DNA of 64,000 nt, taken from contig NZ_CP092483.1 in assembly GCF_022429625.1 (NCBI RefSeq), positions 2,852,001 through 2,916,000 of the forward strand, in the 5' to 3' direction. This stretch comes from Devosia lacusdianchii (lineage in GTDB: Bacteria > Pseudomonadota > Alphaproteobacteria > Rhizobiales > Devosiaceae). Position numbers and translations under genes: made by a program. The notes beneath the pieces were generated by a model. It had not been told where the DNA came from. It was given only the letters and a program-made list of their open reading frames with translations, and did not search any database. Of this stretch, positions 47,428-55,275 are shown one piece after another; positions within the stretch are counted from its first letter, which is position 1; every line of letters starts with the position of its first letter.

Positions 47428-49299
47428 CTATGCCGGCTGCGTGGGTCGGGTCGTCTTGGAAACCTCGTCTTCCACCTTGTCCGCCGGAACCTCGACACCG
47501 CCCTCGCGCGCTTGCTCCACGGCGTTGCTGATCAGCAGATGCCGCCCGGCCATCTGTTCGCCGCCCACCATTTGCAGGTCGAACCGCTGTGTGTCGCGGT
47601 CGCGCACGCCCTCGATGACCGCTTCGGCCTCTTCGTCTGTCGCGCCAAGCGTGCGAATGACCTGCTGGCCGAAAGTCAGTGCCGATTCGAACATCTCGCG
47701 CAGTTGGTAATCCACCCCGGCCCGGACCAGTTCGATGGCGTGGCCACGGTCGAAGGCGCGCGCCATGACCTTGACCAGCGGGAACTCATCGCGCACCAGC
47801 TCGGCGATCCGCGTCGTCTCCGCCTTCTTGTCGGTGCAGATCAGGATCAGATCGGCCGTGCCCGCACCCGCCGCCCGCAGGATATCGAGGCGCGTGCCGT
47901 CGCCGTAATAGACCTTGAAGCCGATTTGCGCCGCGGCACGTATCATCTCGGTGTCATTGTCGATGATCGAAACCGTGTGCCGCATCGCCAGCAGAGGCTG
48001 GCTGGCGATCTGGCCGAACCGCCCGAACCCGATCAGCAGCACGCTGGCATGCAGGTCCTCCGCCTTCTCGACACCCTCGAACGATTGCGTCTGCTTGGGC
48101 ATGACGAACCGCAGACCGATGACGAGGAACGGCGTCAACACCATCGAGACGATGACAGTGGCTGTGAAGATAGCGTTGGTTGGCCCGTCTATGATCCCGG
48201 CGGCAACCGCCGTCGTGTAGAGCACGAAGGCAAATTCGCCGCCCTGCCCCATGAGCACGGCGCGCTCCAGCGCCACGCCATGGCTGGACTTGAGCAGGCG
48301 AGCGATGACGTAGATTGCGCTCCCCTTGACCAGCATATAGGCCACGACGCTCATCGCGATGATCTGCCAGCTGCTGGCTACGATCGTCAGGTCCAGCGAC
48401 ATGCCCACCGCCAGGAAAAACAGGCCGAGCAGAATGCCGCGGAAGGGCTCCACGTCGGCCTCGAGCTGATGACGGAACGTTGAGGTCGACAGCAGCACGC
48501 CAGCCATGAACGCGCCCATCGCCATCGAGAGCCCGCTGGCTTGAAACAGCAGTGCCGCCCCGAGAACCACCAACAGGGCGGCAGCAGTCATGACCTCGCG
48601 CAGCTTCGTCGAAGCGAGCAGCGCAAAGAACGGATTCATGATCCGCCGGCCGACAAAGATCAGCAGGAGCACAGCGCCGATGGGCGCGCCGATGCTCAGC
48701 AGGCGCGTCGTCAGGTCGACTTCGCCTCCTGACGAAGGCGCGAGCAACGCCACCACCGCCAGCAGCGGCACGATAGCCAGGTCTTCCAGCAGCAGGATCG
48801 ACACCATTTGCTGCCCGCTATCGGTGGAAAGCTCGCCGCGCTCACCCAGAATCTGCATCACGATCGCAGTCGAAGTGAGCACGAAGCCCATGCCGAAGAT
48901 AAACGCGACCACCGGCGCAAAGCCGAGCAAAATGCCAACGCCGGTCAGCAGCGCGCCACAGGTCGCGACCTGGATCACACCCAGCCCAAAGATCTGCTTG
49001 CGCAGTGCCCACAGTTTGGATGGCTCCATCTCGAGCCCGATGATGAACAGGAACATCACCACGCCGAGTTCGGCCGTGGTCAACACTGATTCCGGATCAT
49101 TGATCAGGCCGATGCCGGAAGGACCAAGCAGCAGCCCGGCGGCCAGATAGCCGAGCACCGAGCCCAGGCCCAGCCGCTTGAACAGCGGCACGGCGATGAC
49201 CGCCGCACCCAGCAAGACGACGATTGGAACAAGGTCAACGCCGTGCCCCGCGGCTTCTGCCGCATGTCCAACTACTTCACCTGCCACGACAGTCTCCAA
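47428..49299 (-). CDS. CPA2-family monovalent cation/proton antiporter (Kef-like)
   Basis: 623 residues. Twelve to thirteen membrane helices of the Na+/H+ exchanger fold lie in residues about 20-400 (LGYLAAGLLLGPSGIGLIND, VMFLFIIGLEMEPSKLWALR, ALVLLGQGGEFAFVL-like). They are followed by a TrkA-N/RCK domain from about 415 (ASVLLIGFGRFGQIASQPLL, VYYGDGTRLDILRAAGAGTA). This is the layout of KefB/KefC potassium efflux systems gated by glutathione adducts. It starts 67 bases after the AI-2E family gene stop and may be cotranscribed with it. Confidence 0.9.
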   Translation of the reverse strand: METVVAGEVVGHAAEAAGHGVDLVPIVVLLGAAVIAVPLFKRLGLGSVLGYLAAGLLLGPSGIGLINDPESVLTTAELGVVMFLFIIGLEMEPSKLWALRKQIFGLGVIQVATCGALLTGVGILLGFAPVVAFIFGMGFVLTSTAIVMQILGERGELSTDSGQQMVSILLLEDLAIVPLLAVVALLAPSSGGEVDLTTRLLSIGAPIGAVLLLIFVGRRIMNPFFALLASTKLREVMTAAALLVVLGAALLFQASGLSMAMGAFMAGVLLSTSTFRHQLEADVEPFRGILLGLFFLAVGMSLDLTIVASSWQIIAMSVVAYMLVKGSAIYVIARLLKSSHGVALERAVLMGQGGEFAFVLYTTAVAAGIIDGPTNAIFTATVIVSMVLTPFLVIGLRFVMPKQTQSFEGVEKAEDLHASVLLIGFGRFGQIASQPLLAMRHTVSIIDNDTEMIRAAAQIGFKVYYGDGTRLDILRAAGAGTADLILICTDKKAETTRIAELVRDEFPLVKVMARAFDRGHAIELVRAGVDYQLREMFESALTFGQQVIRTLGATDEEAEAVIEGVRDRDTQRFDLQMVGGEQMAGRHLLISNAVEQAREGGVEVPADKVEDEVSKTTRPTQPA

Positions 49300-49366
49300 A
49301 CCCTGATCAGGTCCGGAGTTTTTCTTTCCGCTGTCGCCGCGTCAAGCACGATGCTGGCATGGCTGC

Positions 49367-50626
49367 CTAGCCGGCGGTCTCCACGCCACTCGGCGCGGTG
49401 CCTTCGGGCGGCTCGAACCGCTCGCCCTTGCGCTTCTCGTTTGGCTCTTTCTCCTCCTCGGCCCGCTCGCGAATGGCCTTGGCCGCATTTGCGAGCAATT
49501 CCTGGCGATCCGTCATGTTTCGCGTACGCCGGACAGGTGAGCTCGGCACCATCGGCTTGCTTGGCACCGCATGGGCAAGAATGGACGTCGCGATCAGCAG
49601 GGTAGGCACCGCCACCAGCCCTCCAATCGGTCCCCATGCCCACAGCCAAAAGGTGATGGAGAGAAAGATCAGGAACGGATTGAGCGTCATCGTTCTGCCG
49701 ATGAAATGCGGCGTGACGATCTGCCCTTCGACGAAGTTGATCGCGACATAGCACGCTACCGGCAACAGGATGTTTTGGAGGCCCGTCTCGGTTCCGAGCC
49801 CAACGGCCAGCAGCACCAGCACCATGACGCCCTGCCCCACATAGGGAATATAGTTCAACACTGCCGCCATCGCGCCCCACAGGATGGGCGACGGCATGCC
49901 GATGGCCCACATGGCCAGCGAAACGGCACACCCCACGCAGGCATTGATGAATGTAATCGACAGCAGGAACCGGCTGACCTTCTGCTCCACGTCGCGGAAC
50001 ACATGTGCCGTCCGCCAGCGCATGCGCCGGCTCACGCACAGCGACAATACCGAGATCCGAATGTGGTCGCGGGTGGCGACGAAGAAATAGAGGCTGGCGA
50101 GAAAAATCAGCACCTGCGCCAGTATGGCCGGCGCCAACATAGCCACGCTGATAACCTGCCCGCCGTCTTCCACGGTAACAGCCATGGCGCTGTCGCTGCC
50201 GAGGATTGAGGAAAGCTGTTCCTGAAATGCGGAAATCGCCTGCAGCGGTCCCTGCAGATTGGCGAGCTGCATTTGCAGCTTGTTCCAGATCATCGGCGCT
50301 CGGGCGACCCATTCCGACAGCGGCACCGCAAACAGCGTTATGCCGGCCGCAATCACGCCAATGAGCATTAGCACCACGATGCCTGCCGAAAGCGCGGGCG
50401 GTACGCCGAAGCGCTCAACCCGGTCGGCAACCGGCCCGAACATCAGCCCGATCACAATGGCAAGCGTAACCGGCGCTAGGAAAACCTGCCCTACTTGCAG
50501 CGCAAACAGTAGCGCGAGAAAGCCGACAAACACGATCGCGACCCGCGCTGCATTGCCCAGGATTCGCTCGAACTGGCTTTCGCTCATAGTCTCGGGCGAA
50601 GCCCGCTTCGTTGCACCGCGTGCCAT
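49367..50626 (-). CDS. AI-2E family transporter
   Basis: 419 residues. About seven to eight membrane helices in two blocks (VAIVFVGFLALLFALQVGQV, LSAGIVVLMLIGVIAAGITL, ILWGAMAAVLNYIPYVGQGV, PFLIFLSITFWLWAWGPIGG), with the typical AI-2E signature NYIPYVGQ and a charged hydrophilic C-terminus. Family members export small molecules or act as Na+/H+ antiporters. The substrate cannot be named. A perfect EcfG promoter lies upstream, so it is probably a general-stress gene. Confidence 0.88.
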   Translation of the reverse strand: MARGATKRASPETMSESQFERILGNAARVAIVFVGFLALLFALQVGQVFLAPVTLAIVIGLMFGPVADRVERFGVPPALSAGIVVLMLIGVIAAGITLFAVPLSEWVARAPMIWNKLQMQLANLQGPLQAISAFQEQLSSILGSDSAMAVTVEDGGQVISVAMLAPAILAQVLIFLASLYFFVATRDHIRISVLSLCVSRRMRWRTAHVFRDVEQKVSRFLLSITFINACVGCAVSLAMWAIGMPSPILWGAMAAVLNYIPYVGQGVMVLVLLAVGLGTETGLQNILLPVACYVAINFVEGQIVTPHFIGRTMTLNPFLIFLSITFWLWAWGPIGGLVAVPTLLIATSILAHAVPSKPMVPSSPVRRTRNMTDRQELLANAAKAIRERAEEEKEPNEKRKGERFEPPEGTAPSGVETAG

Positions 50627-50661
50627 GCCGATTCCGTTGTTGGGCCCCTCGCGATTCCAGC

Positions 50662-50686
50662 AACGTCAGCGCAGCGCAAACGTTCC
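50662..50686 (-). promoter_or_regulatory. EcfG promoter of the AI-2E family gene
   Basis: On the minus strand GGAAC (50686-50682), a 16-base spacer and CGTT (50665-50662) match the general stress consensus exactly. The start would be near 50655, about 30 bases before the ATG at 50626. Confidence 0.75.
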
Positions 50687-50770
50687 GTTCAGCACAGTGC
50701 GCGCAGCAGTCGACCACCGCATTTCCAGTCGCTAGTGTGCGCTCCGGAATCGACACCAAGAGGCTCGGAA

Positions 50771-51712
50771 ATGCCCCGCAAGATCATCATCGACACCGAC
50801 CCCGGCCAGGACGATGCCGTCGCCATTCTCATGGCGCTGGCATCTCCAGAAGAACTTGACGTTATCGGCATCGTCGCAGTGGCGGGCAATGTGGGCCTGC
50901 ACCACAATGCCAACAACGCCCGCAAGGTCGTCGAGCTCTCTGGCCGCCGCAACGTACCCGTCTATGCCGGCTGCGCCCGGCCCATGCGCCGCCATCTGGT
51001 CACTGCCGAGCACGTCCATGGCGAAACCGGCCTCAACGGCCCCGACCTGCCCGAGCCCACGATTCCCCTACAGGCCCAGCACGGCGTCGATTACATCATC
51101 GATACGCTGATGGCGGCCAAACCGGGCACCATCACACTCTGCACGCTTGGCCCGCTGACCAATATCGCCATGGCCCTGGTCAAGCAGCCGGCCATCGCCG
51201 AGCGTATCGCCGAAATCGTCATGATGGGCGGCGCCTATTTCGAGGTCGGCAACATCACGCCGGCGGCCGAGTTCAACATCTATGTCGATCCTGAAGCGGC
51301 CGACGTCGTGCTGCGCTCCGGCGCGCCGATCACCATGCTGCCGCTCGACGTCACCCATCAGATCCAGTCTACGCCCGAACGTCTCGACGCTATTTTGGCC
51401 CTCGGCAACAAGTCCGGCGCGGCAGTGCATGCCATGCTGACCTTCTCTGAAACCTTCGACCTGCAGAAATACGGCTGGGCCGGCGCGCCCCTCCACGACC
51501 CCACCGTGATCGCCTACTTGCTCCAACCCGACCTGTTCGAAGGCCGCCACTGCAACGTCACTATCGAGACGGCAAGCGACCTCACCGTGGGCATGACTGT
51601 AACCGACTACTGGCACGTCACTGGAAAAGTGCGGAACGTCAATTATCTCCGCAACGGCAATGCGGAGGGCTTCTACAGGCTCTTGACCGGGCGGCTGGCG
51701 CGGCTGCCGTAA
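50771..51712 (+). CDS. Inosine-uridine-type nucleoside hydrolase
   Basis: 313 residues from ATG 50771 (MPRKIIIDTDPGQDDAVAIL). The DTDPGQDDA metal-binding motif is intact, VVAVAGNVGLHHNANNARKV, MMGGAYFEVGNITPAAEFNI and PLDVTHQIQSTPERL follow, and the C-terminal His region LHDPTVIAYLLQP is present. It hydrolyses the N-glycosidic bond of ribonucleosides for salvage in the cytosol. A longer frame from 50735 has no ribosome site. Confidence 0.93.
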   Translation: MPRKIIIDTDPGQDDAVAILMALASPEELDVIGIVAVAGNVGLHHNANNARKVVELSGRRNVPVYAGCARPMRRHLVTAEHVHGETGLNGPDLPEPTIPLQAQHGVDYIIDTLMAAKPGTITLCTLGPLTNIAMALVKQPAIAERIAEIVMMGGAYFEVGNITPAAEFNIYVDPEAADVVLRSGAPITMLPLDVTHQIQSTPERLDAILALGNKSGAAVHAMLTFSETFDLQKYGWAGAPLHDPTVIAYLLQPDLFEGRHCNVTIETASDLTVGMTVTDYWHVTGKVRNVNYLRNGNAEGFYRLLTGRLARLP

Positions 51713-51718
51713 CGGCAG

Positions 51719-51937
51719 ATGGGCCTCGTCATCTACCTCTTCGGCGCCGCGGGCCTCGTGCTCCTTGTCGGCTGGGCGGTTTACGTGCTGCCCACGCCCG
51801 GCCCCCTCGGCCCGGCATCGCTTGCCGTTGCGCTGATTCCCGCTTTTCTCATCATGAGCGCCGTCGCGGCCGTTGCGACGCTGGTCTGGCTTCTGCTGCT
51901 CCTCACCCGCTGGCTCCTGCAGATGTGGCGGCACTGA
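51719..51937 (+). CDS. Small two-helix membrane protein
   Basis: 72 residues. Two hydrophobic helices (LVIYLFGAAGLVLLVGWAVY and LIPAFLIMSAVAAVATLVWL) are joined by a Gly/Pro turn (PTPGPLGPAS), with a short basic tail. It starts six bases after the nucleoside hydrolase stop, suggesting a shared transcript. No known family. Small size keeps confidence moderate. Confidence 0.5.
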   Translation: MGLVIYLFGAAGLVLLVGWAVYVLPTPGPLGPASLAVALIPAFLIMSAVAAVATLVWLLLLLTRWLLQMWRH

Positions 51938-52061
51938 TCGAACGCTCGGCCGATCACCCAAGCGTGATGTGACCGCCGAAACTGCCCTTCGCCCGGCGGC
52001 GTAACTCCCCGCAACCGAGCCGCCGGCACTGACCCGCGGCCGGCTCAACAGGGAGACAATC

Positions 52062-52616
52062 ATGCATTTCGCCAAGCTGGCCACCGGGGCCGCGTTCATA
52101 ATACTCTCGGCCACATCGGCATTCGCCCAGGACAACCCCAGGGTCGGCGGCGCCGCCATGTTCGCCGACAAGAACATCGTCGAGAACGCCGTTAACTCGG
52201 CCGACCACACCACCCTGGTCGCCGCGGTTACCGCCGCCGGCCTGGTCGAAACCTTGCAGGGCGCCGGTCCCTTTACCGTCTTCGCTCCGGTCAACGCCGC
52301 ATTTGGCAAGCTGCCCGCAGGTACCGTCGACACGCTGCTGATGCCCGAAAACAAGGGGCAACTGGTCAAGGTGCTGACCGCCCATGTCGTGCCCGGCAAG
52401 GTTTCCGGTGCCGATCTGTTGGCGGGCATCGCGGCCAGCAGCAATGGCCAGTTCAACTTGCGCACCGTCAGCGGCGATACCCTCACCGCCACCGCCCGAG
52501 GCAATGCGATCTTCATTTATGACGAGTCCGGCGGAGCTGCGCGCGTCACCATCGCCGACGTCAACCAGTCCAACGGCGTCATCCACGTCGTCGACGACGT
52601 CTTGCTTCCCATGTAA
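52062..52616 (+). CDS. Secreted fasciclin-domain protein
   Basis: 184 residues. The signal peptide MHFAKLATGAAFIILSATSA ends at FAQ-DN. One fasciclin (FAS1) domain fills the rest: LVAAVTAAGLVETLQGAGPF, TVFAPVNAAFGKLPAGTVDT, VLTAHVVPGKVSGADLL and the closing GVIHVVDDVLLPM. Such proteins are periplasmic or outer-membrane-associated adhesive factors. Preceded by CAGGGAG, and followed by a terminator hairpin. Confidence 0.92.
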   Translation: MHFAKLATGAAFIILSATSAFAQDNPRVGGAAMFADKNIVENAVNSADHTTLVAAVTAAGLVETLQGAGPFTVFAPVNAAFGKLPAGTVDTLLMPENKGQLVKVLTAHVVPGKVSGADLLAGIAASSNGQFNLRTVSGDTLTATARGNAIFIYDESGGAARVTIADVNQSNGVIHVVDDVLLPM

Positions 52617-52641
52617 CGTTCAGCGTTAACATTGAGGCCCG

Positions 52642-52671
52642 AGGCCCTGCGTTCGCGCGGGGCCTTTGCTT
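52642..52671 (+). terminator. Terminator after the fasciclin gene
   Basis: AGGCCCTGCG-TTCG-CGCGGGGCCT is a 10-bp stem with one wobble pair and a TTCG loop, followed by a T-rich run (TTGCTTTT). It lies 25 bases after the stop at 52616. Confidence 0.8.
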
Positions 52672-52720
52672 TTCACGGGTCCGGCGCTAGTGTCCGCCAC
52701 CCAAAACCGAGACCTGCCCC

Positions 52721-53332
52721 GTGGAACCCTTCACCCTCCTGACCTTCACCATCGCCTATGCCATCGCCGTGCTGGTCCCTGGGCCAGGCGTGGCCGCGGT
52801 TGTTGCCCGCGCCCTTGGCGGCGGCTTCAAGGGCGCCTTCCCCATGGTGCTGGGTATTCTCGCTGGCGATCTGGTCTATTTCGTCTTCGCCGTTTTCGGG
52901 CTTGCCGCCATTGCCACCTATTTCGGACCGATCTTCGTCATCGTTCGCTGGGCTGGCGCGGCCTATCTGCTCTACATCGCCTACAAGTTCTGGACCGCCA
53001 AACCCGGCGCCGAGCAGATGAAGCCCAAGAATGAGGACTCGTGGAAGACCTTCCTGGCCGGCTTCTCGCTGACCATGGGCAATCCCAAGACCATCGTCTT
53101 CTACCTCGCCATCCTGCCGACGGTGATCCCGCTCGACCAGATGAACCCGGTCGCTTTTGCCGAACTGACCTTCATCGTGATCGTCGTCCTGCTGATCATC
53201 GGCTGCGGCTATGCCTGGTTGGCCTCGGCCGCCCGCGAAATGTTCAAGAGCACCAAGGCGCTCGGCCGCCTGAATAAGACGGCCGGCGTGATGATGGCCA
53301 CCGCCGCTGGCCTCGTGGTCTGGCAGCATTGA
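52721..53332 (+). CDS. LysE-family amino acid exporter
   Basis: 203 residues from GTG 52721. Six membrane helices with the LysE/RhtB pattern: VLVPGPGVAAVVARALGGGF near the N-terminus, WAGAAYLLYIAYKFWTAKPG, and FLAGFSLTMGNPKTIVFYLA then ILPTVIPL. It exports an amino acid or related metabolite across the inner membrane. Substrate unknown. Last gene of the core-like region before the atypical segment on the right. Confidence 0.9.
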   Translation: MEPFTLLTFTIAYAIAVLVPGPGVAAVVARALGGGFKGAFPMVLGILAGDLVYFVFAVFGLAAIATYFGPIFVIVRWAGAAYLLYIAYKFWTAKPGAEQMKPKNEDSWKTFLAGFSLTMGNPKTIVFYLAILPTVIPLDQMNPVAFAELTFIVIVVLLIIGCGYAWLASAAREMFKSTKALGRLNKTAGVMMATAAGLVVWQH

Positions 53333-53466
53333 GTCGCCTAGATTTCGGGCAGTTGCAGCGACCCGCAGCCGACTCAATTGGGACGATAATTGACAATACG
53401 GGACCGCCAACTGATCCATTCCGGGTAAGGGTCCAGCTTTCGCTTTGCCCCCGGCCCGGGTAATTC

Positions 53467-54483
53467 TCAAGCGGTCGTGCCTTCTGCTGCTAAGTCAGCA
53501 GGCAGCGGGTCGACCTCAGCCCATTTTTCTTTCCCATCATGCCGAACCCACAAGCGCGCGCCCGGAATGACATTCCTGAGTGCAGCCAAGTAAGGGCGGG
53601 CGTTATCGACGGGTGGTAGGATTTTGCCGATAGCCAGTCCTGCCGTCGTCAAGATATAGCTTGGCGTTGCGGGGAGCCCCTTCTCGCTGACTATTGGTTG
53701 CTCGCTGTTGTGGAATTCAACCGAGTACGACCCTTCTCTTGGAATGGTGAAATAGCTATTTCCCGCTTCATATGCCCAGACAGGGTCTCCGTTTGAAAGT
53801 TCGACTGATCCCCAAACTCGCATTGGAAACGATGAGCCACCCGTCCCCGGATCGTGCAGGAGGCCGGCGTCCACTAAATGGATTTGGTCGGAGTACTTGA
53901 TCCTCCCAGACAGACAGCGTGGGATGCTGCCATTGTCAAAACGGTTTACCGCAAACTCCTCGAATATCTGCGGAAGGTCGTCATCGATCTCATCGATAAT
54001 CCTAAGAACCTTCAAAGAGAAGGTTCCCGGCTGCCTAATTTCAGCTGCAAGCACCCTACCCCAGCGCTCTCTTACCTCATCGGTGCTCGCTCCGGAGGCA
54101 TAGTGCTCAAGCCGGTCCGCGATCTCTGGCGCGATTTCCTCTGCTCCGGAGCTAGCCTGAGTGTCCGAAGGCGGATTGAGGCGTAGGTCCTCAATGGCCT
54201 TCTCGAAGACAGCGCCTGTGTTATCTATTTTACGCGTGGTGCCGGGTGGAGCGATAGCGTCGAGAACCGCATCAATTGCGTCCGGGTTTGACCGCAACTT
54301 ATCAATGGCCTGTGCGCCAAGGTCCTTCAGTGCCTCTTGCTCAAGTGAGCTAAGAAGTCGTTCACGCGCCGCCAGTCGGTTATTTCGCGCAATGACTGGT
54401 GCTAGCGCAGACCCAAACCATCGCTGTACAACTGAAAGCGCCCGTCCTTTCGCTTTGCCAGTCACTCCAGTTTCCGTTAACAC
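53467..54483 (-). CDS. DUF2806 domain protein
   Basis: 338 residues. N-terminal helical part with AARERLLSSLEQEALKDLGA, then EEIAPEIADRLEHYASGAST, DEVRERWGRVLAAEIRQPGT FSLKVLRIIDEID, and a C-terminal beta-rich part. This pattern belongs to DUF2806, soluble proteins common in accessory regions and phage-related islands. Function unknown. Base composition is less GC-rich than the genes to the left, suggesting horizontal acquisition. It lies outside the mapped transposon end. Confidence 0.75.
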   Translation of the reverse strand: MLTETGVTGKAKGRALSVVQRWFGSALAPVIARNNRLAARERLLSSLEQEALKDLGAQAIDKLRSNPDAIDAVLDAIAPPGTTRKIDNTGAVFEKAIEDLRLNPPSDTQASSGAEEIAPEIADRLEHYASGASTDEVRERWGRVLAAEIRQPGTFSLKVLRIIDEIDDDLPQIFEEFAVNRFDNGSIPRCLSGRIKYSDQIHLVDAGLLHDPGTGGSSFPMRVWGSVELSNGDPVWAYEAGNSYFTIPREGSYSVEFHNSEQPIVSEKGLPATPSYILTTAGLAIGKILPPVDNARPYLAALRNVIPGARLWVRHDGKEKWAEVDPLPADLAAEGTTA

Positions 54484-54670
54484 TAAGCGAAATTTCGTCG
54501 TTTGGTCCGCTTTTGGTCATGTTCCCTCTCAGAAGCTCGCTGCCAAACTACCCGACTTTCGTCCACTGCCAACTGCCAACTGTCCGCTGTCTTCTGTCCA
54601 AGGTGCTTAGCCGCGCTGATAGATAGCCATGTCAAATCCACCTGGTCCAAGATAGGACAGAGGGCGAAGC

Positions 54671-54784
54671 ATGTTTTTCACTCGGATCGGGGCGATTGTA
54701 GCTTGGCTGGCGCTGCTACTGGCTGCAGGTGTCTTAGGTTCGCGAACCCTAGCGCCGTCCGCAAGAAATATACTAAAGTACTGA
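54671..54784 (+). CDS. Possible truncated small membrane ORF in the flank
   Basis: A 37-codon ORF (MFFTRIGAIVAWLALLLAAG then a short tail ending LKY) after an AGGGCGAAG stretch. The MFFTRxG-hydrophobic start resembles short membrane proteins seen in Rhizobiales, but those are usually longer, so this may be a remnant. Its stop lies eight bases from the inferred transposon terminus. The rest of 54484-54792 contains no recognisable gene. Confidence 0.35.
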   Translation: MFFTRIGAIVAWLALLLAAGVLGSRTLAPSARNILKY

Positions 54785-54792
54785 AAAATAAC

Positions 54793-54919
54793 TGTCGGCT
54801 CACAAAATTAGCGAGTCGATCAAAGCCCTGGAAAACCTAAGCCAGGAAAAAACTCGAGAGTCGGTTATTCGAGAAATCGCGAGTCGATTTCGGCATTTTT
54901 CGAAGATTTGAGAATCGGC
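54793..54919. repeat. Transposon left end: TGTC terminus with subterminal repeats
   Basis: The end begins TGTCGGCTCAC at 54793. Related 10-mers follow: GCGAGTCGAT (54811-54820), GAGAGTCGGT (54856-54865), GCGAGTCGAT again (54879-54888) and GAGAATCGGC (54910-54919). A/T-rich bases containing an A run or AAA precede most copies. TCGGCT recurs at the terminus and in the last copy. Serial transposase-binding repeats behind a 5'-TGT terminus are typical of Tn7/Tn5053-type ends. The five bases before it (ATAAC, 54788-54792) could be the target duplication, which needs the right end to confirm. Confidence 0.72.
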
Positions 54920-55275
54920 TACCAGCGCTGATTTCCGGCCCTTTGGGGCTTCAGACCCAGCTTCTCTCGCGGAATATCGCGATATCCAGAGCTTAGCTGC
55001 ATGCTGCCAATGTCTCCTGGATTGCCGTAGTCGCCCACAAAGCCATAATCCCCGTAAACGCCATAATCCACGCCCTGGTACGGGGAGTGCAGGTTGTCGA
55101 GAAAACGATTGCCATGGACAATCTCGCCTAGGTAGCGGCCCTGCATGTCCATGAAGAACTTTCCCGAAGGTGCGGGATGACCGATGTTGTGACCTGTTAT
55201 GGAGTGCAGCTGTCCCGTGACGACATTGGCGATGTGTGTACCGCGACTATCGTACAAATAGTGGGCTGGCATCAC
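54919..55275 (-). CDS. Probable 4-fold beta-flower protein
   Basis: 118 residues. The N-terminus (HYLYDSRGTHIANVVTGQLH, GHPAPSGKFFMDMQGRYLGE, IVHGNRFLDNLHSPYQ) has the repeated short beta-hairpin pattern of the 4-fold beta-flower domain. A Tyr/Gly/Asp-rich stretch follows (VDYGVYGDYGFVGDYGNPGD). The start overlaps the stop of the cyclic-nucleotide-binding cyclase gene by four bases, so it is coupled. It is the last gene of the operon, and its stop abuts the innermost transposon-end repeat. It could be the effector or a sensor. Function unknown. Confidence 0.7.
   Translation of the reverse strand: MMPAHYLYDSRGTHIANVVTGQLHSITGHNIGHPAPSGKFFMDMQGRYLGEIVHGNRFLDNLHSPYQGVDYGVYGDYGFVGDYGNPGDIGSMQLSSGYRDIPREKLGLKPQRAGNQRW

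Noticed and set aside
53360..53385. A GAGTCGGCT-like sequence on the minus strand as an alternative transposon end
   Set aside because: It is a single copy without neighbouring repeats or a TGT terminus in the right orientation.
54502..54840. ORF of 112 codons spanning the transposon left end
   Set aside because: It crosses the inferred element boundary, has no ribosome site or recognisable composition and is probably chance.
54811..54919. Short GAGTCG-type repeats as a possible CRISPR array
   Set aside because: Repeats are only about 10 bases, vary in sequence and have unequal spacing. They fit transposase-binding sites, and no cas genes are present.
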